This document shows positions 1-8,673 of a DNA stretch of 64,000 bases, piece by piece. Position numbers and translations under genes: made by a program. The stretch comes from JBEDUK01 sp040414485 (GTDB lineage Bacteria; Actinomycetota; UBA4738), in the NCBI GenBank assembly GCA_040414485.1, contig JBEDUK010000110.1, positions 1 to 64,000 on the forward strand, written 5' to 3'. A model generated the notes under the pieces. That model searched no databases and was not told the DNA's origin. It saw nothing but the letters and a program-made list of their open reading frames with translations. Position 1 is the stretch's first letter; each line of letters opens with the position of its first letter.

Positions 1-327
1 ATGTGGGTGCTGGTGCTCGGGCCACCGGCGCCGGTGGTGATCGGAGCGGTGGCGGCGAACGGCGTCTGTACCGGCCTGTTCATGCCGGCGCTGTTCGCCG
101 AGATGACCCTGCGCACGCCTTCGGCGCTGCGCGCGAAGACGCTCGCCGCCGCCAACGTCGTCTTCTCCGTCACCGGGCCGCTCGGGTTCATCGGCGTGGG
201 GCTGCTCCTGCAGCACACGGTGAGCACGCGCCCCGCCTTCGTCGCGATCGCCGCGACGGCAACGCTCGCTGCCGCCGTGGTGCTGACCGCCCCGCGCGCG
301 ACCCGGCCCGCCGACGTCAGCGGGTGA
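1..327 (+). CDS. MFS transporter, C-terminal fragment (cut by window edge)
   Basis: Only the last 108 residues or so are inside the window; the reading frame is open to the left edge, so the true start is outside. The fragment is strongly hydrophobic, with about three membrane segments separated by short loops and a basic stretch near residue 45 (LRAKT) typical of major facilitator cytoplasmic loops. The family assignment rests on this pattern alone, and the substrate cannot be told. The stop codon lies inside the 3' end of the oppositely oriented flavin enzyme, an 11-base convergent overlap. Confidence 0.55.
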   Translation: MWVLVLGPPAPVVIGAVAANGVCTGLFMPALFAEMTLRTPSALRAKTLAAANVVFSVTGPLGFIGVGLLLQHTVSTRPAFVAIAATATLAAAVVLTAPRATRPADVSG

Positions 328-1264
328 GGCGTTCCACCCGTTCGACCACGGACCTGCAGAACGAAGGGATCTCCGACGGGTCGTCGATGAACTGCGACGG
401 CTTGATGCAGATCGAACGGAACCCGCGTTCGACCTGCTCGGGCACGGCCGCGAGCGCCTCGTCCAGGTCGGCGACGCCGTCCGGTCCGGGGAAGCGTCCC
501 CGGGTTCCGCCGACGAGCTCGAGGTCATCCATCGACCGGCCGGCAGCCGCCAGAGCGCTCGCGAGCAGGTCCAGATCCTCCACGGAGGGCCGGCCGAGCG
601 GGTTGAAGCCGCTTCCGTGCTCGACCAGGCGGCGGAGGAGCGGTTCATGCATCGACGACGAACCGAACCACAGGGGCGGACCCTGCGGACGCCACGGCTT
701 CGGTTCGAGGTAGACGTCCTCGAATGAGTAGTGCCGCCCATGGAACGTGGCGGGCGATTCGCGCCAGAGCGTCCGCCACGCGGCCAGATGCTCGTCGAGC
801 AGCACGCCCCGGCGTTCGAACGGCACCCCGACCGCGTCGTATTCGGATCGGAGCCAGGACACCGTGGGCTGGACGACCAGCCGGCCTTCCGAGAGCAGAT
901 CGAGCGTGGCCAGTTGCTTCGCCATCAGCACCGGGTGCCGCAGCGGTGGGATGACGGCCCCGGCGACCAGCCGAATGCGGGTCGTCGCGGCGGCGACCGC
1001 GGACAGCAGCATGAGCGAGTCGGGCCACGGCGTCGCCGGGTCCTGGTTGAACGGCAGGGCGTAGTCGCGGGGATTCACGGGCACGCCTGCGGAATCGGCG
1101 CCGAGCCCGAGGGCGACGTGCTCGCTCACCATGACGGCGTCGAAGCCGGCTTCCTCGGCGTCGACGGCCATCCCAACCAGCGCCCGGAGGTCGCGCGCGG
1201 GCACGAGCGTCCAGTTCTCCGAAAGGATCAGGATGAGCCGAACCCGCGCCGTCTCGTTCGCCAT
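317..1264 (-). CDS. LLM-class flavin-dependent oxidoreductase (luciferase-like, F420-type)
   Basis: A 315-residue protein with the luciferase-like TIM-barrel pattern: an early AEEAGFDAVMVSEH segment, a LMLLSAVAAATTRIRL strand-helix unit near residue 90, and VLMAKQLATLDLLSEGRL near residue 120, which is the family hallmark. Actinobacterial members usually use coenzyme F420 or FMN to oxidise or reduce small organic substrates; the substrate is unknown. I chose the ATG at 1264 because the longer frame upstream has no family-like sequence and overlaps the promoter region of the divergent ABC operon. It converges on the MFS gene at its 3' end. Confidence 0.82.
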   Translation of the reverse strand: MANETARVRLILILSENWTLVPARDLRALVGMAVDAEEAGFDAVMVSEHVALGLGADSAGVPVNPRDYALPFNQDPATPWPDSLMLLSAVAAATTRIRLVAGAVIPPLRHPVLMAKQLATLDLLSEGRLVVQPTVSWLRSEYDAVGVPFERRGVLLDEHLAAWRTLWRESPATFHGRHYSFEDVYLEPKPWRPQGPPLWFGSSSMHEPLLRRLVEHGSGFNPLGRPSVEDLDLLASALAAAGRSMDDLELVGGTRGRFPGPDGVADLDEALAAVPEQVERGFRSICIKPSQFIDDPSEIPSFCRSVVERVERLTR

Positions 1265-1309
1265 GTCACACCCGTGCGGCAGGCTATACGGGGCCGGGCC
1301 GCGGCGCGC

Positions 1310-1315
1310 TATCAT
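1310..1315 (+). promoter_or_regulatory. -10-like hexamer TATCAT before the ABC exporter operon
   Basis: TATCAT sits about 65 bases before the exporter ATPase start, in the 115-base divergent gap. It would place transcription near 1322 and leave a leader of about 58 bases. There is no clear -35 element. This is inferred from position and sequence only. Confidence 0.35.
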
Positions 1316-1379
1316 CCGGCGGTGAAGGGCTGCCGCTGATCCAGGTCCACCCGCCGATTCCGTACGGGAGCGTTCCACC

Positions 1380-2375
1380 ATGCCTGAGTCAACCGCAGAC
1401 CCTGTCATCCATGTCGCCGGCCTCCGCAAGACCTACAAGGTCCCCGAGCGCGAGGCGGGGCTGAAGGCCGCCACCAAGAGCCTCGTTCGCCGCAAGCACC
1501 GCGACGTCCGGGCCGTCGACGGCGTGTCGTTCGACATCCAAGCCGGCGAGGTCGTCGGTTTCCTGGGGCCGAACGGCGCCGGCAAGACCACGACGCTGAA
1601 GATGCTTGCGGGCCTGCTGCATTCCTCCGGCGGCGACGCCACCGTGCTGGGATTCGTGCCTTCACGCAGGCAGAAGGACTTCCTTCGGCAGATCACGCTG
1701 GTCATGGGCAACCGCAACCAGCTCGAGTGGGACCTGCCGGCGATGGATTCGTTCGAGCTGAACCGCGCCATCTACCGGATCCCGCGCGACGTCTTCGTCC
1801 AGACCCGCGACGAGCTGATCGACCTGCTGGCGGTCGGCGACCTGGTGACCAAGCCGGTCCGGAACCTCTCATTGGGCGAGCGCATGAAGGTCGAACTGGT
1901 CGGCTCGCTGCTGCACCGGCCGCGCGTGCTGTTCCTGGACGAGCCCACGATCGGGCTGGACGTCACCATGCAGAAGCGCATCCGGTCGTTCGTGGCCGAA
2001 TACAACCGGCGGCACGACGCGACGGTGCTGCTGACCAGCCACTACATGGCCGACGTCGAGGCGCTCTGCCGACGGGTGATCGTCATCCACCACGGCCGGA
2101 TCCTCTACGACGGGCAACTGTCCGCGCTCGGTCACCGGTTCGCCGCGTACAAGACCATCGAGGTGGATCTCATGGACGCCTCCGCGGACCTGACGCGCTT
2201 CGGCGACGTGGTCGACCGTGACGGCGACCACGTGGTGCTCCGCGTGCCGAAGGCCGAGGCGTCGGCCGTCACCGCACGGATCCTCTCCGACGTCCAGATC
2301 GCCGATCTGACGATCGAGGACCCGCCGATCGAGGACGTGATCGAGCTGGTCTTCGCCCAGGAGTCCGCCGAATGA
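1380..2375 (+). CDS. ABC-2 type exporter, ATP-binding protein
   Basis: A 331-residue ABC ATPase. Walker A is GPNGAGKT (63-70), the signature is LSLGERMK (163-170), Walker B is VLFLDEPT (183-190), and an H-loop SHY follows. The N-terminal insert of about 25 residues between the first strand and Walker A, with basic residues, and the two permeases that follow match the COG4586-COG4587-COG3694 three-gene exporter set. The protein probably energises export of an unknown substrate across the cytoplasmic membrane. It overlaps the next gene by four bases (ATGA), so the two are probably translationally coupled. Confidence 0.9.
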   Translation: MPESTADPVIHVAGLRKTYKVPEREAGLKAATKSLVRRKHRDVRAVDGVSFDIQAGEVVGFLGPNGAGKTTTLKMLAGLLHSSGGDATVLGFVPSRRQKDFLRQITLVMGNRNQLEWDLPAMDSFELNRAIYRIPRDVFVQTRDELIDLLAVGDLVTKPVRNLSLGERMKVELVGSLLHRPRVLFLDEPTIGLDVTMQKRIRSFVAEYNRRHDATVLLTSHYMADVEALCRRVIVIHHGRILYDGQLSALGHRFAAYKTIEVDLMDASADLTRFGDVVDRDGDHVVLRVPKAEASAVTARILSDVQIADLTIEDPPIEDVIELVFAQESAE

Positions 2376-3271
2376 GCGCTCTCGCAGAACGGCCCTCGCC
2401 GGCCGTCCGCCCGGGCGCGCCGGCCGCCGGCGGCCGGTGGGAGCCGCTGCTGCCCGAGGCGGGGAGGGTTCGCTCGATGCTCGGCGTGTACGCGCAGTGC
2501 TTTCGAACGTCGGTCATCACGGGCTTCCAGTACCGCGTCGCGCACTACTTCTACATGTTCGGGATGCTCGCCGAGCCCATCATCTACCTGGTCGTCTGGT
2601 CCACGATCGCCAGGCAGCAGGGCGGCAGCGTCGACGGCTTCACGCCGGGCGACTTCGCCGCCTACTACATCGTCTGGACGCTGGTCCGTCAGATGAACAT
2701 CGTGTTCACGCCCTACGGGTGGGAGTGGCGGATCCGGGAGGGCCAGATCGCGGGCCAGCTGCTCCGGCCGCTGCATCCGATCCACTACGACATCGCGAAC
2801 CTGGGCGGCTGGAAGATCGTCACGATCGTCCTGTGGCTGCCGATCGCGTTCGCGCTCACGCTGTTGTTCCATCCCACGCTCAGCCCGACGGCGACGGAGA
2901 TCGGCGTGTTCTCGGTTGCGATCTGGGGCGCGTACCTGGTCCGAACGATGAACCTCTGGCTGCTCGGATTGGTGACGTTCTGGACGACGCGGGTCAGCGC
3001 GCTCTTCGAGGCCTATGCCGTGGTCGAGCTCCTCTTCTCCGGCCGTCTGGTGCCGCTGCAGCTGATGCCGGGCTGGGCGCAGACCGCGGCGAACGTCATG
3101 CCGTTCAAGTGGACGTTCGGCTACCCGATCGAGACGCTGACCGGCGGCCTCACGGACGCGCAGCTCTTCGGCGGTCTGGGCATGCAGGCGCTGTGGACGA
3201 CGATCGGCGCGATCGGCGTGGCGATCGTCTGGAAGCGCGCGGTTCGAAGGTTCACGTCGGTGGGGAACTAG
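2372..3271 (+). CDS. ABC-2 family transporter permease (COG4587-like)
   Basis: A 299-residue integral membrane protein with about six hydrophobic segments after a 55-residue N-terminal tail rich in Ala, Pro and Gly. The segment with SGRLVPLQLMPGW followed by ANVMPFKWTFGYPIE is typical of the ABC-2 permeases that pair with this ATPase type. Its start overlaps the ATPase stop by four bases and its stop is four bases before the second permease. It probably forms half of a heterodimeric channel; the substrate is not identifiable. Confidence 0.87.
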   Translation: MSALAERPSPAVRPGAPAAGGRWEPLLPEAGRVRSMLGVYAQCFRTSVITGFQYRVAHYFYMFGMLAEPIIYLVVWSTIARQQGGSVDGFTPGDFAAYYIVWTLVRQMNIVFTPYGWEWRIREGQIAGQLLRPLHPIHYDIANLGGWKIVTIVLWLPIAFALTLLFHPTLSPTATEIGVFSVAIWGAYLVRTMNLWLLGLVTFWTTRVSALFEAYAVVELLFSGRLVPLQLMPGWAQTAANVMPFKWTFGYPIETLTGGLTDAQLFGGLGMQALWTTIGAIGVAIVWKRAVRRFTSVGN

Positions 3272-3275
3272 AGCG

Positions 3276-4127
3276 ATGGCGGCGCAGAGGATGGTAAAGC
3301 AGGGTTACGAACCCACGCCGCCCATTCGCCGGTTCGAGCCGTTCCGGCCGTTCCGGATCGCGTGGATCTACTTCCGCGTCGGCGCGATGAACGAGCTCCA
3401 ATACCGGGCGAACTTCTTCGTCGAGGTCTTCCAGTCCCTCCTGTCGCTCGGCGTCGGGCTGGCCGTCCTGGCGCTTGTGTTCAGCCAGACGAGCACGCTG
3501 AACGGGTGGTCGCGCTCGCAGCTGCTGGCGGTGCTCGGCGTCCAGATCCTGATCGGCGGGTTCATCCACACGTTCGTCCAGCCGAACATGACGCACCTGT
3601 TGGCGGACATCCGCGAGGGCAAGCTGGACTTCGCGCTGACCAAGCCGGAGGACGGGCAGTTGCTCGTGAGCGTCCGCGACGTCCGGATCTGGCAGGCGGT
3701 GGACATGATCACCGGCACGGTCGTGCTGATCGTGGCCATGCTCCAGCTCGATCACGCGATCGGCGTGGTGGATGCGCTCGCCTTCCTCGCCGCGATCATG
3801 ATCGGCGGCTCGATGTTCTACTGCTTCTGGATGGTGGTCACGACCGGCGCGTTCTGGCTGGTCAAGATGGACGAGGTGGTCGAGCTCTTCGAGGGCGTGT
3901 TCCAGAGCGGCCGCTGGCCGGTGGGCACGTACCCACGGTGGCTGCGCCTGGGCCTTACGTTCCTGGTCCCGATCGCGTTCGCCGTGACCGTGCCGGCCGA
4001 GGCGCTGACCTCGCGACTGAACTGGCAGACGCTCGTGTTCGCCTTCGTGCTCGCGATCGTGTTCCTGGCCTTCACGCGGTGGTTCTGGCGCCGAGGGCTG
4101 AAGCGCTACTCGGGCGCATCTGCGTAG
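3276..4127 (+). CDS. ABC-2 family transporter permease (COG3694-like)
   Basis: A 283-residue membrane protein with six predicted membrane segments. Features include the early MNELQYRANFFVEVFQ amphipathic segment, DIREGKLDFALTKPEDGQLLVS near residue 112, and GVFQSGRWPVGTYPRWLR near residue 210, all typical of the second permease of this exporter type. It is the last gene of the three-gene operon. The next gene has its own promoter-like hexamer. Confidence 0.87.
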   Translation: MAAQRMVKQGYEPTPPIRRFEPFRPFRIAWIYFRVGAMNELQYRANFFVEVFQSLLSLGVGLAVLALVFSQTSTLNGWSRSQLLAVLGVQILIGGFIHTFVQPNMTHLLADIREGKLDFALTKPEDGQLLVSVRDVRIWQAVDMITGTVVLIVAMLQLDHAIGVVDALAFLAAIMIGGSMFYCFWMVVTTGAFWLVKMDEVVELFEGVFQSGRWPVGTYPRWLRLGLTFLVPIAFAVTVPAEALTSRLNWQTLVFAFVLAIVFLAFTRWFWRRGLKRYSGASA

Positions 4128-4224
4128 GGAGCGCGAGCGCTGGCTGCGACGGGGCGAACGGGCTGACCCAGAGGACCACGCGAGGGAGCCGAAACTCGCG
4201 TCCAGCGTCACTTGAGCGGACGTC

Positions 4225-4230
4225 TACGAT
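4225..4230 (+). promoter_or_regulatory. -10-like hexamer TACGAT, leaderless context
   Basis: TACGAT ends 7 bases before the ATG at 4238, the spacing of an actinobacterial leaderless promoter. It decides between the two in-frame ATGs (4229 and 4238) in favour of 4238, because 4229 would lie inside the -10 element. Confidence 0.5.
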
Positions 4231-4237
4231 GGGTCGC

Positions 4238-4687
4238 ATGGCCGAGTTCGTACCGCCCGCCTTCAAGGTGCCGCTCGGTCTCCAGACTTCCGAGTTCGTC
4301 CTCGAGCCGCTCGGGCCGGAGCACAACGAGCAGGACTACGACGCCTGGACCTCCTCCATGGAGCACATCGCGGCGACACCCGGGTTCGCCGGCGGTTCCT
4401 GGCCACGAACGATGACGCTCGATGAGAACCGTGCGGACCTACAGCGTCACGCCGACGACTTCCGCAACCGGAACGGGTTCACGTACACGGTGCTCGATCC
4501 GGCCAGCCGCGACGTGATCGGGTGCGTCTACATCTACCCGCTGCGTGACAGCGACCACGACGCACGGGCGCTCTCCTGGGTGCGAGCGAGTCGCGCGGAG
4601 CTTGACACCCCGCTCTGGCGCGCCGTGAGTGAATGGCTCGAATCGGACTGGCCATTCGCCGGCGTCGAGTACGCGTCGCGCGCATAG
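4238..4687 (+). CDS. GNAT-like acetyltransferase family protein
   Basis: A 149-residue protein. It has an N-terminal strand pair (FVLEPLGPEHNEQDY), then TYTVLDPASRDVIGCVYIYPL, which resembles the central beta strands of GNAT proteins, and an ALSWVR strand. The classical acetyl-CoA pyrophosphate loop (Q/RxxGxG/A) is not obvious, so enzyme activity is uncertain. It is monocistronic between the ABC exporter and the sugar kinase, with its own leaderless-type promoter. No substrate can be proposed. Confidence 0.65.
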   Translation: MAEFVPPAFKVPLGLQTSEFVLEPLGPEHNEQDYDAWTSSMEHIAATPGFAGGSWPRTMTLDENRADLQRHADDFRNRNGFTYTVLDPASRDVIGCVYIYPLRDSDHDARALSWVRASRAELDTPLWRAVSEWLESDWPFAGVEYASRA

Positions 4688-4733
4688 GCGTCCCCAGGTA
4701 CCTTCGCGAACACTCGCGCACGATCGTGTCCTG

Positions 4734-4739
4734 TACCTT
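4734..4739 (+). promoter_or_regulatory. -10-like hexamer TACCTT, leaderless context
   Basis: TACCTT ends 8 bases before the GTG start at 4748 of the sugar kinase. There is no Shine-Dalgarno sequence before that GTG, so a leaderless transcript starting at or next to the GTG is the simplest reading. Confidence 0.5.
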
Positions 4740-4747
4740 GACGCCCC

Positions 4748-6343
4748 GTGGGCACGGCAGGTGGGCAACAAGGAGCGGCGCACGAGCGTCCGGAGCCGCA
4801 GGTCCTGGCGATCGACCTCGGGACGTCCGCCGTCAAGCTCGCGTTCGTTGCTGCGACCACAGGCCGGATCGCCGATCGCCAGGTCGAACCGCTCTCGTTG
4901 AGCGTCCTCCCGGGCGGCGGCGCCGAACAGGACCCGGACGAATGGTGGGCCGCCATCGTCCGCGGCACCCGGGCGATGCTCGAGCGCAACATCGTCACGC
5001 CAAGAGATGTCGTCGCGGTCGGGGCCAGCGTGCAGTGGGCGGGCACGGTCGCCGTTGGTGAGGACGGTCGCCACCTCCACCCGGCGATCATCTGGATGGA
5101 CAGCCGCGGCGCGTCGCAGGTCCGACGCATCGTCCACGGCTTCCCCAAGGTCAGCGGGTACGGCGCCGCGAAGTTGACCAGATGGATCCGCCTCACCGGT
5201 GGCGGACCGGGCCATTCGGGCAAGGACCCGATCGCCCACATCCTGTTCGTGAAGGAGGCGCTCCCCGACGTCTATCGCAGGACGAGGCTCTTCCTCGAAC
5301 CGGTCAACTGGCTCGGCCTGAAGCTCACCGGCCGAGCGGTGGCGTCGTTCGATTCGATCACCCTGCACTGGGTGACCGACTCGCGCGACATCTCGAACGT
5401 CCGGTACGACGACGGCCTCCTGCGCCAGGGCGGCCTCGAACGGTCGAAGCTCCCCGATCTGGTGCCCGCCGGCACCGTGATCGGGACCCTGACCGCCGAG
5501 GCGGCCGCGGACCTGGGCCTCTCCACCGATGTCCGGGTCACCTCAGGCATGGGCGACCTGATCGCCGCGGCGGTCGGATCCGGCGCGGTGAACGACTTCG
5601 AGGCGCACCTGTGCCTCGGAACGTCGTCGTGGCTCGTCTGCCATGTCCCGTTCAAGAGGACCGACCTGTTCCACAACATGGCGTCCCTGCCGAGCGGCAT
5701 CCCCGGGCGCTACCTGCTGACCAACGAGCAGGAGTCGGCGGGCGTCTGCCTGCAACTGCTGAAGGACAACGTGCTCCGCGCGGATTCATACGAGGAGCTT
5801 CTGATCGAAGCGGATGCCGCGCCGGCGGGGAGCGGCGGCCTGATCTTCATGCCCTGGCTGAACGGCGAACGAACGCCCGTGGACGATCACCGCGTGCGCG
5901 GCGGCTTCGCGAACCAGTCGCTCGAGACGACCCGCGGGGACCTCGTCCGGGCGGTCCTGGAGGGCGTGGCGTACAACTCGCGCTGGCTCCAGACGTACGT
6001 CGAGAAGTTCATCAAGCGGCCGCTCGGACCGATCAACGTGATCGGCGGCGGCTCGCGTTCGGACCTCTGGTGTCAGATCCACGCCGACGTCCTGGGCCGG
6101 CCGATCCGGCGCGTTCGGGACCCGATGTTCGCCGGCGCGCGCGGAGCCGCCTTCCAGGCGGCGGTCGCGCTCGGGCACGTCACGTGGGATCGTCTTTCCG
6201 CGATGGTGCCCGTCGACAGGACGTTCGAGCCGAACCCCGCGAACCGGGCCGTGTACGACCGCGGGTTCAAGGCGTTCGTCGATCTGTACCGGAGCACGCG
6301 GAAGATCCACGCCCGCCTGAACGCCGGCGCGGGGGGTGCGTGA
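4748..6343 (+). CDS. FGGY family carbohydrate kinase (xylulokinase-like)
   Basis: A 531-residue FGGY kinase. The N-terminal phosphate-1 motif is LAIDLGTSAVKLA, the inter-domain region holds IWMDSRGA, and the C-terminal actin-like domain carries GGGSRSDLWCQIHADVLGRPI and AGARGAAFQAAVALG. Length and order match xylulokinase-type enzymes, which phosphorylate a sugar or polyol with ATP in the cytoplasm. The true substrate cannot be read from sequence. The next gene, a PLP lyase-like enzyme, starts within a base or two of the stop, so both probably act in one route. Confidence 0.85.
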   Translation: MGTAGGQQGAAHERPEPQVLAIDLGTSAVKLAFVAATTGRIADRQVEPLSLSVLPGGGAEQDPDEWWAAIVRGTRAMLERNIVTPRDVVAVGASVQWAGTVAVGEDGRHLHPAIIWMDSRGASQVRRIVHGFPKVSGYGAAKLTRWIRLTGGGPGHSGKDPIAHILFVKEALPDVYRRTRLFLEPVNWLGLKLTGRAVASFDSITLHWVTDSRDISNVRYDDGLLRQGGLERSKLPDLVPAGTVIGTLTAEAAADLGLSTDVRVTSGMGDLIAAAVGSGAVNDFEAHLCLGTSSWLVCHVPFKRTDLFHNMASLPSGIPGRYLLTNEQESAGVCLQLLKDNVLRADSYEELLIEADAAPAGSGGLIFMPWLNGERTPVDDHRVRGGFANQSLETTRGDLVRAVLEGVAYNSRWLQTYVEKFIKRPLGPINVIGGGSRSDLWCQIHADVLGRPIRRVRDPMFAGARGAAFQAAVALGHVTWDRLSAMVPVDRTFEPNPANRAVYDRGFKAFVDLYRSTRKIHARLNAGAGGA

Positions 6344-6344
6344 C

Positions 6345-7877
6345 GTGGCCGGCGACGCCAACGCCAAGCGGCGGCCGAGCCTGAGCTCCCGCCTCTCGCC
6401 GAAGGTGGCCGCGAACGTCGAACGAACCCTGCGGCGCATCCCCGCCGTCGAGCGTCGCCTGGAGAAGCGGTACGCCGCCATGGTCGAGGCCATGCGGCCG
6501 TCCGTTCGCCCGTACGCCGGCTCGGTCCCCGCCTACGCCGCACTCCCCGAGGAGGGACGGCCGCGCGACGAGGTCATGGATGAGCTGCGCGCCATGGCCG
6601 AACACGAGCACGCGCGATGGGAGGAAGGGCACGTCTCCGGCGCCGTCTACCACGGCGCCGCCGAGCACATCGAGTTCATGAACGAGGTGTATGCGCTCAA
6701 CTCGCAGGCGAACCCGCTGCATTTCGACCTGTGGCCGAGTGCGACGAAATTCGAGGCGGAGGTCGTGTCCATGACCGCCGGCATGCTCGGGAGCGACGCG
6801 GCCCGCGAGCACGACGCGACCCGGCCCGTAGTCGGCACCGTCACCTCCGGCGGGACGGAGAGCATCCTGCTGGCGATGAAGGCCTACCGCGACTGGGCGC
6901 GCAAGCGCCGCGGCATCACCGAGCCGAACGTGGTCGCCCCCACCACCGCCCATGTCGCCTTCGACAAGGCCGCGCAGTACTTCGGCATCGACCTTCGGCG
7001 CATCGCCGTCGGGTCCGATTTCCGCGCGGACGTCGAAGCGATGGAGGCGGCCATCGACGGCGACACGGTGGCCCTGGTCGGTTCGGCCCCCACCTTCCCG
7101 CACGGCGTGATCGATCCGATCGAGCCCCTCGCCGACCTCGCGCGCCATCGCGGGATCGGGATGCACACGGACGCGTGCCTCGGGGGGTTCGTGCTGCCCT
7201 TCGCGCGGACGCTCGGCTATCCCGTTCCGGCATTCGACTTCCGCGTGCCGGGCGTGACCAGCATGTCGGCCGATACACACAAGTTCGGCTACGCCGCGAA
7301 GGGCACGTCGATCGTCCTGTACCGTGGGCCGAAGCTCCGCCGTTATCAGTACTTCACCGCCACCGAATGGCCCGGCGGCCTCTACTTCTCGCCCACGCTG
7401 GCGGGCTCTCGTCCCGGCGCGCTGTCGGCCGCCGCGTGGGCCGCGATGGTGAGCATGGGGGAGCGCGGCTACCTCGACGCCACGAGGCGCATCCTCGGGG
7501 CCGCGAAGGTCATCAGGGAGGGCATCGCCGGCACGCCCGGCCTGCGCGTCCTGGGCGATCCGCTGTGGGTGGTCGCGTTCGGCGCGGAGGATTTCAGCGT
7601 CTACAGGCTCCTCGACGTCATGTCGAATCGCGGCTGGAACCTCAATGGGCTTCACAAGCCGCAGGCGGTGCACATCTGCGTGACGCTCCGCGTGGCTCAG
7701 AACGGCGTCCCCGAGGGCTTCGTCGCCGACCTTCGCGACGCGGTCGTACAGGTGCGCGCCGATCCGAAGGCGAAGGGCGGCATGGCGCCCGTGTACGGCA
7801 TGGCGGCGACCGTCCCGTTCCGGGGCGTGGTCAGCGACCTGCTGGAGCGCTACATGGACATGCTCTTCGAGGTGTAG
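6345..7877 (+). CDS. PLP-dependent lyase/decarboxylase, sphingosine-1-phosphate-lyase-like
   Basis: A PLP fold-type I enzyme of about 510 residues. Visible marks are GTVTSGGTESILLAMKAYRDWA, the HTDACLGGF cofactor aspartate region, and SADTHKFGYAAKGTS with the Schiff-base lysine; this lysine context is typical of the sphingosine-1-phosphate lyase branch of group II decarboxylases. Family members cleave phosphorylated amino alcohols or decarboxylate amino acids. I chose GTG 6345, preceded by a G-rich ribosome-binding sequence; GTG 6336 is possible and would overlap the kinase stop. Pairing with a kinase hints at phosphorylation followed by C-C cleavage, which is inference. Confidence 0.82.
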   Translation: MAGDANAKRRPSLSSRLSPKVAANVERTLRRIPAVERRLEKRYAAMVEAMRPSVRPYAGSVPAYAALPEEGRPRDEVMDELRAMAEHEHARWEEGHVSGAVYHGAAEHIEFMNEVYALNSQANPLHFDLWPSATKFEAEVVSMTAGMLGSDAAREHDATRPVVGTVTSGGTESILLAMKAYRDWARKRRGITEPNVVAPTTAHVAFDKAAQYFGIDLRRIAVGSDFRADVEAMEAAIDGDTVALVGSAPTFPHGVIDPIEPLADLARHRGIGMHTDACLGGFVLPFARTLGYPVPAFDFRVPGVTSMSADTHKFGYAAKGTSIVLYRGPKLRRYQYFTATEWPGGLYFSPTLAGSRPGALSAAAWAAMVSMGERGYLDATRRILGAAKVIREGIAGTPGLRVLGDPLWVVAFGAEDFSVYRLLDVMSNRGWNLNGLHKPQAVHICVTLRVAQNGVPEGFVADLRDAVVQVRADPKAKGGMAPVYGMAATVPFRGVVSDLLERYMDMLFEV

Positions 7878-8213
7878 ATGCGCATGAGCGGGTCCGACTG
7901 CCTTCTGTGCTCGGCCGAACGTGTGACCGCGTGGCACTTCGAGGACGACGAATGCTGGGTCGCCGACTGCATGGTCTGCGGCACCCCGATGATCGTCTGG
8001 CGCACGCACGGCCTGCCCGAGGGCGAGCTCGAACGGGCGTTGCTCTCGCGCCTGGCGTCGATCGCGGGCGAGCGGTATCCGGAAGGCTTCTGGATCGACG
8101 GCGAACGGCGAAGGATCCCGGACCACTGGCACGCGCATGCCCGGCCGGAGGGTGGGTTCTTCGATCCGAGCAAGCCGGAGCCGTCGTGGCGAAAGGCTCA
8201 GCTGCCCGAATAG
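7878..8213 (+). CDS. Small protein with two Cys pairs, function unknown
   Basis: A 111-residue soluble protein starting directly after the lyase stop. Two CxxC pairs, CLLC near residue 9 and CMVC near residue 35, with nearby His residues could hold a metal. The C-terminal half has DHWHAHARPEGGFFDPSKPEPSW, a conserved-looking His-rich patch. ATG 7884 is a better-spaced alternative start behind GAGGTG (7870-7875). Its placement suggests a link to the kinase-lyase pair. I do not recognise the family. Confidence 0.6.
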   Translation: MRMSGSDCLLCSAERVTAWHFEDDECWVADCMVCGTPMIVWRTHGLPEGELERALLSRLASIAGERYPEGFWIDGERRRIPDHWHAHARPEGGFFDPSKPEPSWRKAQLPE

Positions 8214-8223
8214 CAACGTAGCC

Positions 8224-8661
8224 TTACGACCCGGCGGCGGGCGGCGATCCGGACGACGTGGACGTCTCCCAGCCCCGCTGGAGTTCGGCCGCCTCTCTGT
8301 CCGGCACGCCGAGCGACACGTGCATGTGCACCATCCGCCACGCCCCGTCCTCAAGCCGCCAGACGGTCGTCAGGCGGGTGTGAACGGCGTCGCCTCCGAA
8401 GAACATGGTGGGCCGGTCGGCCGCCCAGCCGACCGGCCCTTCGGACCATGCCTGGGGGTCGACGTCATCGATCCGGATGCCGGGAGGCCGAAACCCGGCC
8501 CGCAGCTGGTCGCGATCGATGACCCATTCGCTGGGCGCCGACCCGATGAAGACCGTCGCGGCGTCGGCCGACACGAGGTCGTCGAAGGCGGCCGGGTCTC
8601 CAGCGCGGAGCGCGTCGTAGAACCTGAGCACGGCGTCGCGAACCTCGCCGGAGACGTCCAC
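8224..8661 (-). CDS. SnoaL-like / NTF2-fold protein
   Basis: A 145-residue protein with the SnoaL-like pattern: an initial helix VRDAVLRFYDALRAGD, a LVSADAATVFIG strand, and the closing strands LTTVWRLEDGAWRMVHMHVSL, typical of the cone-shaped NTF2 fold. Such proteins are small hydrolases, isomerases or binding proteins; no activity can be named. It starts with GTG 12 bases after the DJ-1-like gene on the same strand, so the two probably form an operon. Confidence 0.75.
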   Translation of the reverse strand: MDVSGEVRDAVLRFYDALRAGDPAAFDDLVSADAATVFIGSAPSEWVIDRDQLRAGFRPPGIRIDDVDPQAWSEGPVGWAADRPTMFFGGDAVHTRLTTVWRLEDGAWRMVHMHVSLGVPDREAAELQRGWETSTSSGSPPAAGS

Positions 8662-8673
8662 CGCTCCCGGAGG

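Noticed and set aside
1322..1339. Five-codon leaderless frame (GTG to TGA) right after the TATCAT hexamer upstream of the ABC exporter
   Set aside because: The spacing is suggestive of a short upstream peptide, but the frame is so short that chance is likely and there is no stem-loop or attenuator pattern around it.
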